This document shows, one piece after another, positions 41,393 to 50,648 of a DNA stretch of 64,000 bases. The DNA lies in NCBI GenBank assembly GCA_041695085.1, contig JBGFRO010000046.1, positions 38,050 through 102,049 of the forward strand, in the 5' to 3' direction. The translations under genes were made by a program, and so were the position numbers. Under the pieces are notes generated by a model. The model was not told the DNA's origin, made no database searches, and saw nothing but the letters and a program-made list of their open reading frames with translations. The stretch is from DYFT01 sp041695085. Lineage in GTDB: Bacteria > Bacteroidota > Ignavibacteria > UBA10030. Numbering within the stretch: the stretch's first letter is position 1; each line of letters begins with the position of its first letter.

Positions 41393-43954
41393 TTATGGCG
41401 AGATACGGTACCTATTCTTGCGGTTGCGAATTTGGTGGTCGGCGAGTCGAAACGAAAACTTCCTTTCGCCTTCAATCTGCACGGATTTCAGAAGAAGATC
41501 GTTCCGTCCTTTCTTCAAAGTGATTTCGAATGAGGCATTGTCCAATTCAAAGCCCCTCCTCCGTTCATCGGCGAAGACCCGCACACCGTTTACGAAAACG
41601 GCGAGGGCATCGTCAAAGCCGACGTGTGCTTTGACTGTCTGTTGCGCCGGACTCTCCAATGTCGCATGAGCGTAGAGCACAACGTTTTTATTCAATTCGT
41701 ACGCCTGCTCAAGATCGACATATTCGGGATGAGATGAAACAAAACGATGCCATCGATATCTCCTGTTTCCGAATTCGAACTCTTGTGCAACAGCCGGAAT
41801 GGTCTTCGACTCGCCGCCACTCGATTGCAGGTAGTCGACCTCCGATGCGCGTTCTCCCGCTCGAATGTGAATCGGTCCCGAAACGAGCCACTCAGAGAAG
41901 TAGCTTGCGTTTGTCTCCTCAACAGCGATCCGAACCTCATCGGGGGGGCGCACAGGCAACCCTGCGTCAAATTCGTTTAAGACGTTACCGATCCTTCTTT
42001 CCGTATCCCGCAGAGCACTCAGGTGTTTTTCGAATTGATCAAGAACAACATCGAGGGCGTACATTCTGTTTTCGCGGAGCCAGACACGGGTGTACCAATC
42101 TTTCAAATGAGCCAGGGACTCCCGAACAGTCGCGATTCGTTGAGAGGCTGAGAGCAACCGTGTGCGTGCAGCGGAGCGATCGGTTCTCTGCATCAGAGAT
42201 GCATCGCGATAGTCTTGAGCTGCGGCCAGAATCGATGTGCGACTCTCGACCATATATCTGTACTGTGCAGCAATATATCTGAACGCGTCAATATCTTCCG
42301 CAAACAGCCGAGCGTTCGCACGGATAAAGAGCCTGTCTGCTTCTTCTACAATTGCCAGCGCCTCATCCCAATCACGCATGTTGATCCGCACGGTTTGTCC
42401 CACCTCGGGGATGAGAGGGGTCCAAAAGACTTTTTCATTCATTCCATCCGTCGGTACCAACTCGGCCAACCGCGAAAGCTGCTCAATTCCTTCCGAAATC
42501 GACCTCTGGAGCTCACCATACACAGCTCGGTCAAATCTCCAGTTGAAAGAAGTATCCCCTTTGCTGCTATGCCATGCCCGGTCTGCCCCATAAGCAACCC
42601 CATACCAGTCGCGAGAAAACATGGCAGAGCCGCCATCGTCCCACACCGTATTCAGCACTCCCAAAATGTTTGAGCGTACGGCATCTGACGTGAACTGCCT
42701 GATGTTTGCAATACTCTGGCGGTAGTTGGGCATCGTATTGAATGAGTTCAGAACTCCCGTCGTTGCGATGACGTCGAAGCCCTCTTTCTGAAGAGGTTCA
42801 ATAAGATCTGCAAATGACGGTCGCGCATCATAATTCCAAGGCATCAGAATTACATCCTTCGGAATCAGTCGCAGAATCTCTGGATGCTCCAGAACCACAT
42901 CGGCCCACATCATCATGCGAACGCCATACGACCGCACAAGCTTATGCAAACGATTGATATGTTCTGCATAGACAAAACCGATTCCCAGGCTATCCACTCG
43001 CTTCCTCGACGCTCCTTTTCCAAGATCAAATGTTTCGTCGCAATGCACGTTAAACATACCTGCTCTGAAGGCAGGGATCATCTCCGAATAAATGGCGGAG
43101 AGAAATTGGTAGCTCTCCTCAAACATCGGCGAGAGGAGGCCTTTCCCCTCGGCGAGATGGGCGTATTGCGGGTGAGAAAGGATTTGATGAAAATGACCGA
43201 ACGATTGGAATCCGCCAACCAGCTCGACGTGATAGAGCCGCGCGTATTCGGAAAGTTCCCTCCATTCTTCGATAGTGATGGCACCGGGAGGAGCAAAATC
43301 GGGATGGCTCTTCGTGGCCACGACGTGTTCGATATAGTGGGTAAAGAAATTCAACTTCAATTCCGCCGCACGGCGAATTTGTTGTTTGATGAACGCCGTG
43401 GTCGGAAGCGGCCCACGACTGATGTCATCGCTCACGCCGCGCAGACGGAGATCCGGCCAATCGATAATCGTCAAAGCCCGCACTGCGTGCAGGTCGGAAC
43501 CTCGAAGGAGTTGTTTGAGAGTCTGTACGCCGTAGAACAGCCCTCGCTTGTCGTTGGCCGCAATCAGTACTTGATCCGACCGAATGGCGAGAGAGTAACC
43601 TTCCTGTCCAAGGTGACTGGGGAGAATGATTCCCTCCCGATCGCACAATCGCTCAAACGAGGGACTCTGTGAAGGAATCCCGAGATGAATTCCGAGCCGA
43701 TGAGCTTTGCCAAACGATGGAATTTCTCCAAGCAGTTTCTCGTATTCCGATTGCAACTCTCGGATCGTAACCCATATCCCCGTCGTATCGGAAACCGACA
43801 ATCGGATGGAGGTCTCCTTCTGATGAAGAGGAAACGATCCTTTGTGGAACCGAACATTTTTCGGTTGAGGGACAACGGGGAGGGTTTCTTGTTGACCGAA
43901 TGCGCCGCCACTTGAAAGCAACAAACAGGCGAGGAGAATGTTCTTCATCTGCAT
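41393..43954 (-). CDS. GH20 beta-N-acetylhexosaminidase-like protein (secreted)
   Basis: The protein has 853 residues. After a signal peptide (about 1-20) comes a GH20b-type domain (about 25-150; VVPQPKNV, GYSLAIRSDQVLI, GLFYGVQTLKQLL). The GH20 barrel (about 155-480) has RGVSDDISRGPLP, HYIEH and the catalytic Asp-Glu pair in HCDETFDLGKG. The C-terminal region (about 690-850) looks like a galactose-binding sandwich (VKAHVGFDDALAVFVNGVRV). GH20 enzymes release terminal N-acetylhexosamine. The broken nagB next to it supports an amino-sugar substrate. An inverted repeat lies just upstream. Confidence 0.8.
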   Translation of the reverse strand: MQMKNILLACLLLSSGGAFGQQETLPVVPQPKNVRFHKGSFPLHQKETSIRLSVSDTTGIWVTIRELQSEYEKLLGEIPSFGKAHRLGIHLGIPSQSPSFERLCDREGIILPSHLGQEGYSLAIRSDQVLIAANDKRGLFYGVQTLKQLLRGSDLHAVRALTIIDWPDLRLRGVSDDISRGPLPTTAFIKQQIRRAAELKLNFFTHYIEHVVATKSHPDFAPPGAITIEEWRELSEYARLYHVELVGGFQSFGHFHQILSHPQYAHLAEGKGLLSPMFEESYQFLSAIYSEMIPAFRAGMFNVHCDETFDLGKGASRKRVDSLGIGFVYAEHINRLHKLVRSYGVRMMMWADVVLEHPEILRLIPKDVILMPWNYDARPSFADLIEPLQKEGFDVIATTGVLNSFNTMPNYRQSIANIRQFTSDAVRSNILGVLNTVWDDGGSAMFSRDWYGVAYGADRAWHSSKGDTSFNWRFDRAVYGELQRSISEGIEQLSRLAELVPTDGMNEKVFWTPLIPEVGQTVRINMRDWDEALAIVEEADRLFIRANARLFAEDIDAFRYIAAQYRYMVESRTSILAAAQDYRDASLMQRTDRSAARTRLLSASQRIATVRESLAHLKDWYTRVWLRENRMYALDVVLDQFEKHLSALRDTERRIGNVLNEFDAGLPVRPPDEVRIAVEETNASYFSEWLVSGPIHIRAGERASEVDYLQSSGGESKTIPAVAQEFEFGNRRYRWHRFVSSHPEYVDLEQAYELNKNVVLYAHATLESPAQQTVKAHVGFDDALAVFVNGVRVFADERRRGFELDNASFEITLKKGRNDLLLKSVQIEGERKFSFRLADHQIRNRKNRYRISP

Positions 43955-43973
43955 AACGAATTGCCTTCAATAC

Positions 43974-43990
43974 TTGGAAATTACTTCCAA
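43974..43990. promoter_or_regulatory. Short inverted repeat upstream of the GH20 gene
   Basis: TTGGAA (43974-43979) and TTCCAA (43985-43990) are separated by 5 bases, 20 bp upstream of the GH20 start in the 90-bp gap to the GH2 gene. It could be a regulator site. The arms are short and A+T-rich. Confidence 0.3.
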
Positions 43991-44044
43991 ATAACAGCGG
44001 CATATTGAAGGATGAAACATATCGGCGCGGAGTCTTTGGGACAA

Positions 44045-45919
44045 TTAGGATTTAGATGAGGTTGTGCGTCCCACGTCCGGAATAAGAAATCCACTTTCGC
44101 CTCGGGGCGGATGATGTGCTTCCAACACGCGTGATAGAGAATGCCAGCGCTCTCGCAACATGAAAGCAGCGCTCTTGGGTTGTCGCGTTCTCGAGAAGAC
44201 CCCCTTCTTATTGAGGACAACTCGCCGAAAGTGCTGGGGAGTAAGGAAGTCGGCAAAGTTCCATACGTGGGCTCCCGCGCAATAGGATTTCGATTCTATC
44301 ACATCGAGGTACGCGGAAAGGAAGGCCGTCTGGAATTCCTCCGTGAACAACTGCGCGGTGGTGGAGTGGTATCCTTCAACCGTATCGGCCCCGAACTCGG
44401 TAACAAGTATGGGTTTCCCGTGCTGCTTGAACAATCGTTCCAACTCCTGATCCAGCATACTCTTGGCCTTCTCGAGCTCAGCCGGGTCGGTGTACCAAGC
44501 GTAATACCGATTAATGCCGATGACATCGCACGATTCGAGCGCGACGTCGCGCTCCGAGTACGCCGGAATGGTAATGGCAATGATCGGCCGGGTGGCATCG
44601 AGGTTCTTCACGTGATCATAAACCTCTTTGAAATACCTGCGGCTGGTCTCATTCTGATAGTGCGGCTCCGACCAGAGATTCGGTTCGTTCACAACCGACC
44701 AGGCGATTACGGAGGGATGGTTTCGGTCCCTTTCAACAAGCTCCGACAATGCTCGCTTATGATTGTTCAAAAGGGGTGTAAGTTCCTCGAACGCATCCGT
44801 CCAAAAACCAAGGCTTACGGCAGGCACTTCGTCGATGACGAGAAAACCGAGACGATCAGCCAAGTGCATGATTTCTTCATCGTACGGATAATGACTGGTT
44901 CGAAACGAGTTTGCCCCCACCCATCGCATCAGTTCAAAATCACGCAGATACGCCGCTCTGAATTGCCCGCGTCCCACAATCGGAAAATCCTCATGCTTCC
45001 CGAATCCAACAAGAAACAGCGGCTCACCATTGAAAAGAATTCGTCCTCCTTCCACTCGTATCTCGCGCACGCCGAAAGGAAGCTCATAGCCATCCAGTTC
45101 ATTGTTCCCCCTTCCCACCAATCGTACCTCGCACGTGTAGAGATGCGGATAACGCGGAGACCATGGCACGACCTCTGAAAGATGAAGGGTGATGGGAGTT
45201 TGTACCGCGCCTGTCCCCTCCGCGCACGAGCGACCGCGTGCGTCAAGAATCGTCACTTTCACCTGAGGTGTCGTGTCGTCCGATCGAACCACAACTGTCA
45301 CCCTCCCTTTGAGGTCGGACCTCACTTCAATGTCTGAAATGTGCGTCAACGGAGTAAGAACAAGGTAAACGGATCGAGTTAGACCCCCGTACGGGAAGAA
45401 ATCAAACCGCGTCGGAGGAAACAGGTGTCTTCGATCATAGCCGGGCCGGCTGTAGATCGGATGTCGCGGATCGACATCTTGTGGGAGAGAAAACATGGTC
45501 AGCCGACTGTCGACACAAATTGTTATTCGATTCGGCGCCCCGGTCTTCCAGAACAGATTCAAGCGCAACTCGAACGGCTGGAATCCTCCCTCATGGGATC
45601 CGACATACCTCCCATTGAGCCATACGTCGCATCGATGGTCTGCAGCGCCGATACGCAACCAGAGAGCGTGGTCAGCTACCATCTTCTGGGGGAGTGTTAT
45701 GATCGTTTCGAACCACCCCACGCCGACAAAGTTCATAAGGCCGCGCTCGGCCAATTGTTCGTTCCATGCACCGGGAATTGCAATTGTCATTGCATCTTCC
45801 GGCAATGGCTGTTCGAACCACCGATCGCGGTGGCCAACAGCTTGCGGATCAGGCTTGAATCTCCAATACCCGCTCAGATCAATAACGCTTCGGAAAGAAT
45901 TCTGTTGAGGAAAAAGCAT
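44045..45919 (-). CDS. GH2 beta-glucuronidase-like protein
   Basis: The protein has 624 residues with the GH2 order: sugar-binding domain (about 15-185; SGYWRFKPDP, VWLNGRYVGSHEGGFQPFE), immunoglobulin-like domain (about 190-285) and TIM barrel (about 285-600). The acid/base Glu lies in WSVVNEPNLWSEP and the nucleophile Glu in ILVTEFGADTVEGYHS, both in the forms seen in beta-glucuronidases. No signal peptide is visible, so it probably works in the cytoplasm on imported glucuronosides. It starts 3 bases after the GH28 stop. Confidence 0.88.
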   Translation of the reverse strand: MLFPQQNSFRSVIDLSGYWRFKPDPQAVGHRDRWFEQPLPEDAMTIAIPGAWNEQLAERGLMNFVGVGWFETIITLPQKMVADHALWLRIGAADHRCDVWLNGRYVGSHEGGFQPFELRLNLFWKTGAPNRITICVDSRLTMFSLPQDVDPRHPIYSRPGYDRRHLFPPTRFDFFPYGGLTRSVYLVLTPLTHISDIEVRSDLKGRVTVVVRSDDTTPQVKVTILDARGRSCAEGTGAVQTPITLHLSEVVPWSPRYPHLYTCEVRLVGRGNNELDGYELPFGVREIRVEGGRILFNGEPLFLVGFGKHEDFPIVGRGQFRAAYLRDFELMRWVGANSFRTSHYPYDEEIMHLADRLGFLVIDEVPAVSLGFWTDAFEELTPLLNNHKRALSELVERDRNHPSVIAWSVVNEPNLWSEPHYQNETSRRYFKEVYDHVKNLDATRPIIAITIPAYSERDVALESCDVIGINRYYAWYTDPAELEKAKSMLDQELERLFKQHGKPILVTEFGADTVEGYHSTTAQLFTEEFQTAFLSAYLDVIESKSYCAGAHVWNFADFLTPQHFRRVVLNKKGVFSRTRQPKSAAFMLRERWHSLSRVLEAHHPPRGESGFLIPDVGRTTSSKS

Positions 45920-45922
45920 GGC

Positions 45923-47557
45923 CTAAGGGAGTTTGTTGGCGGATTGGTAGAATTCATCTCGCACGACTTCCTGGGAAAGATCGAAAGGCATGCGTGCGGC
46001 GGAGAAATCGTTGCCGATAACGGTTATATTGCGGGTCGCAGCCCCGCGGAGCCTGAGAAAGGACTGGGTTCCCTCGTATGCGCGTGCATTGGTGATGAAG
46101 ACGTTCTTCGTATCGACAAACTCCAGAACGGAACGAGATTCACTAAAGAACAGAGCCGAGACGGCAAAACCGTTGATCTCGACATCCAATCCAGATGTCA
46201 TCCAAAGAGCGTGTTTCGCAACCTTGGCGTCGGTATGCTCAACTGCAATGGAGAGATTTCTCACATGGAGCCCTCGAACGTATGCAAATGTGAACAACGA
46301 GGGGACAGACGCGAAATCGAGCTCGGGCCGTGAAAGACCACTCACGCCCCGCGGTTTGCTCTGATTTCTCATCTGATCCATTTGCGGCAGCCGCACGCGA
46401 ACATCGTTGAAATAAATTCCTTCCACCGGACTCTCCGGCGATCCGCTGATGAGGGAATGGCCGGTGGTCGTGATCGAAATCTGGGAAAATGAAATGTTCT
46501 TGACCCTTCCTAACTTGGAATCCGGTCCCCGTCGTTCAACGTCGACGAAGATCGGATAGACCGCTCTGGTCCGTCCTTCGTGCATAGATGTTTCGATCGT
46601 CAGGTTAGAAAACCGAAGATCCTGATAGGTTCCACCATCCTTCATAAAGAGGGAAATGCCGTATGTACTCTGGCGGATAACGCAGTTCATCACCGTGATG
46701 TTTTGGATGATTCCGAACGAGCGGGTTCCGAGTTTGAGAGCGGAGTCGTCGCTTGACAGAACGCAGTTCGCCACTGTCACATTGGTCACCGGCTCATCTT
46801 CAAACAGCGATTTGAAGCAGATTGCGTCATCGCCTGTATCGATGAAACAGTTTGTAATACTGACGTCGGAGGATGAATTGATATCAATCCCGTCGGTGTT
46901 CGGGCCCCTGCGATCATTCAGGATCGTCACCCCATCGATGCGTATGCGCTTACTGCTCAACACATGAAGAGCCCAGAAGGGTGAATTCCGTATTCTGATA
47001 TTCTCGACGCGGATATCTTCACAGTCTTCAAATTGAATCATCTGATTTGGACGTACACGGGGAGCGAAATTGTCATCCCAGAATGAGCGCCCGTTGCCAT
47101 CGATGGTGCCTGAGCCGGCGATGGTAATGTTCCTCGCGCCGCCAGCATAGAGCAGATGCAACGATCCGTAGTCCTCCGCTTTGGTCTTGTTGGAAATAGC
47201 CGCAATGCGCTCCGGTCGCGATTGCAGAAAGACGTAGTCTGATAACGACGCGCTTCCTAGCAACGTGGCTCCTGTTTCGAGATACAAGACGATGTTGCTT
47301 TTGAGAACAAGCGTACCGCTGAGGAACGTGCCGTTGGGAACATAGACGGTCCCTCCGCCACGCTTTGCGGCAGCATCAATGGCAGCCTGGATCGCGGTGG
47401 TATTGAGTGTTCGACCGTCTCCCCTTGCCCCGTACTCAATAACGTTTACAACAGGGATCGACCCGATACGCGTCCGACCTTGTGATAAAGCATCTGGCGG
47501 TTCCAGATTAAGCCAGAACGCGATCACCAACAGACCACAAGACGATCTACACTTCAT
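45923..47557 (-). CDS. GH28 family (polygalacturonase-like) beta-helix enzyme
   Basis: This secreted protein has 544 residues. A signal peptide (about 1-25) is followed by the pectate-lyase/GH28 opening (VIEYGARGDGRTLNTTAIQAAIDAA) and parallel beta-helix coils. The catalytic segments NTDGID and GDDAICFKS are present. The GHG and RIK segments of classical polygalacturonases are absent: SDDSALKLGT and YGISLFMKDGG stand there. This variant is common in bacterial GH28-like proteins, so specificity may differ from plain polygalacturonate. It begins 3 bases after the enolase-superfamily gene. Confidence 0.82.
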   Translation of the reverse strand: MKCRSSCGLLVIAFWLNLEPPDALSQGRTRIGSIPVVNVIEYGARGDGRTLNTTAIQAAIDAAAKRGGGTVYVPNGTFLSGTLVLKSNIVLYLETGATLLGSASLSDYVFLQSRPERIAAISNKTKAEDYGSLHLLYAGGARNITIAGSGTIDGNGRSFWDDNFAPRVRPNQMIQFEDCEDIRVENIRIRNSPFWALHVLSSKRIRIDGVTILNDRRGPNTDGIDINSSSDVSITNCFIDTGDDAICFKSLFEDEPVTNVTVANCVLSSDDSALKLGTRSFGIIQNITVMNCVIRQSTYGISLFMKDGGTYQDLRFSNLTIETSMHEGRTRAVYPIFVDVERRGPDSKLGRVKNISFSQISITTTGHSLISGSPESPVEGIYFNDVRVRLPQMDQMRNQSKPRGVSGLSRPELDFASVPSLFTFAYVRGLHVRNLSIAVEHTDAKVAKHALWMTSGLDVEINGFAVSALFFSESRSVLEFVDTKNVFITNARAYEGTQSFLRLRGAATRNITVIGNDFSAARMPFDLSQEVVRDEFYQSANKLP

Positions 47558-47560
47558 TCC

Positions 47561-48799
47561 TCATTGCACTCCTTTCTCAACGGCCTGCTCGTTGACGTGG
47601 AGACCGAATCCGGGTTCGTCGGGCACCTCCAACATACCATCCTTCGGGACAAGTTTGTTGTGAAAAAACTGCCAGAGGTCTGCAAGACGTTGGGATCCGG
47701 GATGTTCCTGCGTCCGCGTCGCCATCCTGCTTGCCGCGACGAAATGGAGATGAGCGGCGGTCAGGAGAGTTGGCCGCGCATTATGGACGGAAATCGGCAC
47801 ATCGAACACGTCGGCGAGTGTCGAGACCTTCATAGCTTCTGTCAAACCTGCGAGTTTGCTTACGTCGGGATTCAGCACATCGATCTTGCCGTGCAGGATC
47901 AGATCGCGCATTTGCCATTTTGTGTATTCGTGTTCCCCCGCCGAGACAGGTATGGAGAGTGATTGTGAGACTCTTGCCAGAGAAGCGTACTGAAATGCGG
48001 CAACCGGCTCCTCGAAAAGAGCAACGCCGAACGATTCAGCCAATCGTTTCCCCACAGTGATAGCTCGTTTAGCCGAATAGCCGTTGTTCGCATCGACATA
48101 GAGCTCGATGGTGTCCCCAACGGCGCGGCGGATTTCGCGAACAACGGGAAAGGCAGGATCGTCTGCCGGATCGAGGTTCTCTTCCCGAATGGCGAGACGA
48201 ACCTTAATTGCGCGAAATCCTTCTTCAACAAGCGAATTTGCACGAGCTGCGCATTCCGCCGGAGTCATGAATTGCCCGTTGCCTTTGTCGCGAGAAAATG
48301 AACCATACAACGGAATCTGTCGCCGATATTTGCCGCCGAGCAATCTCCATACAGGCAATCCCAAGACCTTCCCGCGCAAATCCCACAACGCGCAATCGAC
48401 ACCGGCAATTGCCTGAGCAGCAAGGCCCGAAGGACCAAGCTCGTCGGCTTCAAAGTACATCGCCGACCAAACCGGATCGGCGTCGAATACATCACGTCCT
48501 TCAGCGATGGTAGCAAGTTCTCTCTTCACGGTTTCTGCCACGAGGTGACCACCGCTATGACCCCCCTCGCCCCAACCCGTTCTACCATCCTCTGCTTTGA
48601 CTCGTACAAACACCGCGCGACGGAGCGGAAACGCTTTAACTTCCTTGATCTTCAACCGGCCAACATCTTTCGCCAGGTCTCGAAGCGGTGAGATGCTCGG
48701 ATCGGCTCTACCTTTGTCCGGAAGGGAGATGGCTCCAAAGGCAGCAAGACTGGCTGTTTTCAAAAAGGAACGGCGTCGAATCGCATGATCGTGCTTCAT
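47561..48799 (-). CDS. Enolase-superfamily sugar-acid dehydratase-like enzyme (Tat signal)
   Basis: The protein has 412 residues. A twin-arginine leader (RRRSFLKTASLAAFG) suggests folded export. The mandelate racemase/muconate lactonizing fold is clear: capping domain (about 50-160), KVR motif in AIKVRLA, metal ligands in YVDANNGYS, EEPV and SAGEHEYTKW, and DVLNPDVSKLAGLTEA. The family abstracts a proton next to a carboxylate, often dehydrating aldonic or uronic acids. An exported member is unusual; it may act on released sugar acids. The substrate is not predictable from sequence alone. Confidence 0.85.
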   Translation of the reverse strand: MKHDHAIRRRSFLKTASLAAFGAISLPDKGRADPSISPLRDLAKDVGRLKIKEVKAFPLRRAVFVRVKAEDGRTGWGEGGHSGGHLVAETVKRELATIAEGRDVFDADPVWSAMYFEADELGPSGLAAQAIAGVDCALWDLRGKVLGLPVWRLLGGKYRRQIPLYGSFSRDKGNGQFMTPAECAARANSLVEEGFRAIKVRLAIREENLDPADDPAFPVVREIRRAVGDTIELYVDANNGYSAKRAITVGKRLAESFGVALFEEPVAAFQYASLARVSQSLSIPVSAGEHEYTKWQMRDLILHGKIDVLNPDVSKLAGLTEAMKVSTLADVFDVPISVHNARPTLLTAAHLHFVAASRMATRTQEHPGSQRLADLWQFFHNKLVPKDGMLEVPDEPGFGLHVNEQAVEKGVQ

Positions 48800-48899
48800 T
48801 TCTACGTGCCGTCTGATGGAGTGAGAGTTTTTTGGCTCGATGTGATATTCGCTTGTGTTTGATGCTTGATAGACATTCGTTCTCGATCCCTTTTCTCCC

Positions 48900-50585
48900 T
48901 TAGCTTCCGATCTTCGAAAGGAGTATCGCGCTTCCGATGATCAGCGCAATCACAGCCGATGCCGCAGCAAAGCCAAGAAGATCGACACGATACCGCTTGA
49001 AGGAGAATGTTTTGTGAAGGGAAAGAAGATCGACAAGTAACAAACCATGTCCCTGCTCTTCCAGCGATCGTTCCTCGCTCCCTTTCGCAGCGACGGATTG
49101 TCCTTCCAACACTGCACTGACACCCGCCTGAGCCAACTTCTGTTCCTCCCCGACCGGTGTGTGAAGGAGTGTGTAGAAGGCATGGAGCTTCGCTTCCGGC
49201 TCAGGCTTCGTAATGAGACTTACAAGAATGAACGTCAGAAATCCTGCGGGCAGATACAGCGCAATTTGCTCCGCAAGGCCCCAACCAATTGATTGCGTGG
49301 AGAGGGAGAGACCGGTCGTCACAATGATCGATGCCCACAAACCATATCGGTTTCCGCGTCGCCAACAGATCGCCATCCAGAAGGGAATGCCGAGGAATGC
49401 CATAATCTTCCACACGATCGTCAGTCCGGTCACAACATCCGAGAGCAAGAAGGCCACGACGATCCCCAGTGCGACGACACCGACAGATGAAAGCCGTGCT
49501 ACGCGCATCTCGTTGCTGTTTGTTTCCTTCGCATGGGAAACTTTGCGATAGAAGTTCCGCGTAAAGAGAGCCGATGCATCAATCATATACGCATCACAAA
49601 CCGCCATAAGCGAAGCCACCATAGCGGCAATCATCAAGCCGATCAAACCTGTCGGGAGCAAATTGATGAGCATTGTTCCGAAGGCATGCTCTCTCGACTC
49701 CGGTGCAATGCCGGGAAAGAGAGCCGCGGCGTAGATTCCTGTAAACGCCCAAGCGAGCGTGACAAACCGTTTGACAATGTTTCCATACGTCCAGCCTGTC
49801 CGGCAACTTATCTCTGACTTCCCGGCCCCCCCGATCGCCATATGGTGAGGCATCGCCACGATACCGACGAGGCCGTTGATCGTAATCATCGCCACGAAAA
49901 AAAATGTCATCTCCGAAGATGAGACGAGATGGAACATCTGTTCATCCAATTTGTCGCGAAGGTCGCTTAAGCCCCCCGCCGAATTGATGGCAAAGGGGAG
50001 AAGCAACAGCGATAGTATCAAGATCATCAGGCTTTGAAGCAGTTTCGTGGAAACGGCCGCCACTAATCCCCCTGCGCTGCTGTATCCAACGAACACGAAC
50101 GTCGCTACGAGAATCACTGAATTAGCAGGAAGTGCCCCTTTCGTCAGCACCTCCACGGTGGTTCCCGTACCTCGCAACACCATCCCGATCTCTACTGCAA
50201 AATAAGTTACTGCCATCAGCGTGTAGAGCGCCCCGGCCATTCGACCATAACGCTCCTCAAAAAAATCTCCAGTCGTCACGTAACGCAATCGCCGATAGAT
50301 GGGAGCAATGATCCAATAGAAGGGAGTGCTAAAGATGTAGAGCCATTGATACCAGATGCCGGAAAGTCCGTGCTGATAGGATGCTCCGACAACGGCAACT
50401 GCCTGATCAGCCCGTGTGCCGACCCCGAAAGCTTTGGCAACCATGAGGAGTTTGCCGAAGCGCCGACCTCCCATAAAGAAATCGCCGGTATTCTTGACGG
50501 AGCGCGATGCTCGAAGACCGATCGTGGTAATAAGAATCAGATACAGGAGAATAATGCCGAGATCAAGAAAGGTAAGTCCGAACAT
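48900..50585 (-). CDS. Sodium:solute symporter (SSS family)
   Basis: This membrane transporter has 561 residues and about 13-14 hydrophobic helices. It has the family features SRSVKNTGDFFMGGRRFGKL, GFSSAGG-like GYSSAGGLVAAVSTK, and helical segments to a C-terminal LIIGSAILLSKIG. ATG 50585 has AGGAG 6 bases upstream; an ATG at 50609 is a less likely start. It lies between sugar-acid enzymes and a GH2 gene, so it probably imports monosaccharides, uronates or small glycosides with sodium. Confidence 0.9.
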   Translation of the reverse strand: MFGLTFLDLGIILLYLILITTIGLRASRSVKNTGDFFMGGRRFGKLLMVAKAFGVGTRADQAVAVVGASYQHGLSGIWYQWLYIFSTPFYWIIAPIYRRLRYVTTGDFFEERYGRMAGALYTLMAVTYFAVEIGMVLRGTGTTVEVLTKGALPANSVILVATFVFVGYSSAGGLVAAVSTKLLQSLMILILSLLLLPFAINSAGGLSDLRDKLDEQMFHLVSSSEMTFFFVAMITINGLVGIVAMPHHMAIGGAGKSEISCRTGWTYGNIVKRFVTLAWAFTGIYAAALFPGIAPESREHAFGTMLINLLPTGLIGLMIAAMVASLMAVCDAYMIDASALFTRNFYRKVSHAKETNSNEMRVARLSSVGVVALGIVVAFLLSDVVTGLTIVWKIMAFLGIPFWMAICWRRGNRYGLWASIIVTTGLSLSTQSIGWGLAEQIALYLPAGFLTFILVSLITKPEPEAKLHAFYTLLHTPVGEEQKLAQAGVSAVLEGQSVAAKGSEERSLEEQGHGLLLVDLLSLHKTFSFKRYRVDLLGFAAASAVIALIIGSAILLSKIGS

Positions 50586-50648
50586 CTCAACTCCTGACGC
50601 CAATGTCAACGGTGCTCACGGATGACTGCATCCTGGAAGTCTTTTCCT

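Noticed and set aside
44141..45178. Open frame of 345 codons on the + strand
   Set aside because: Antisense to the GH2 glucuronidase-like gene, which has both catalytic glutamates in place.
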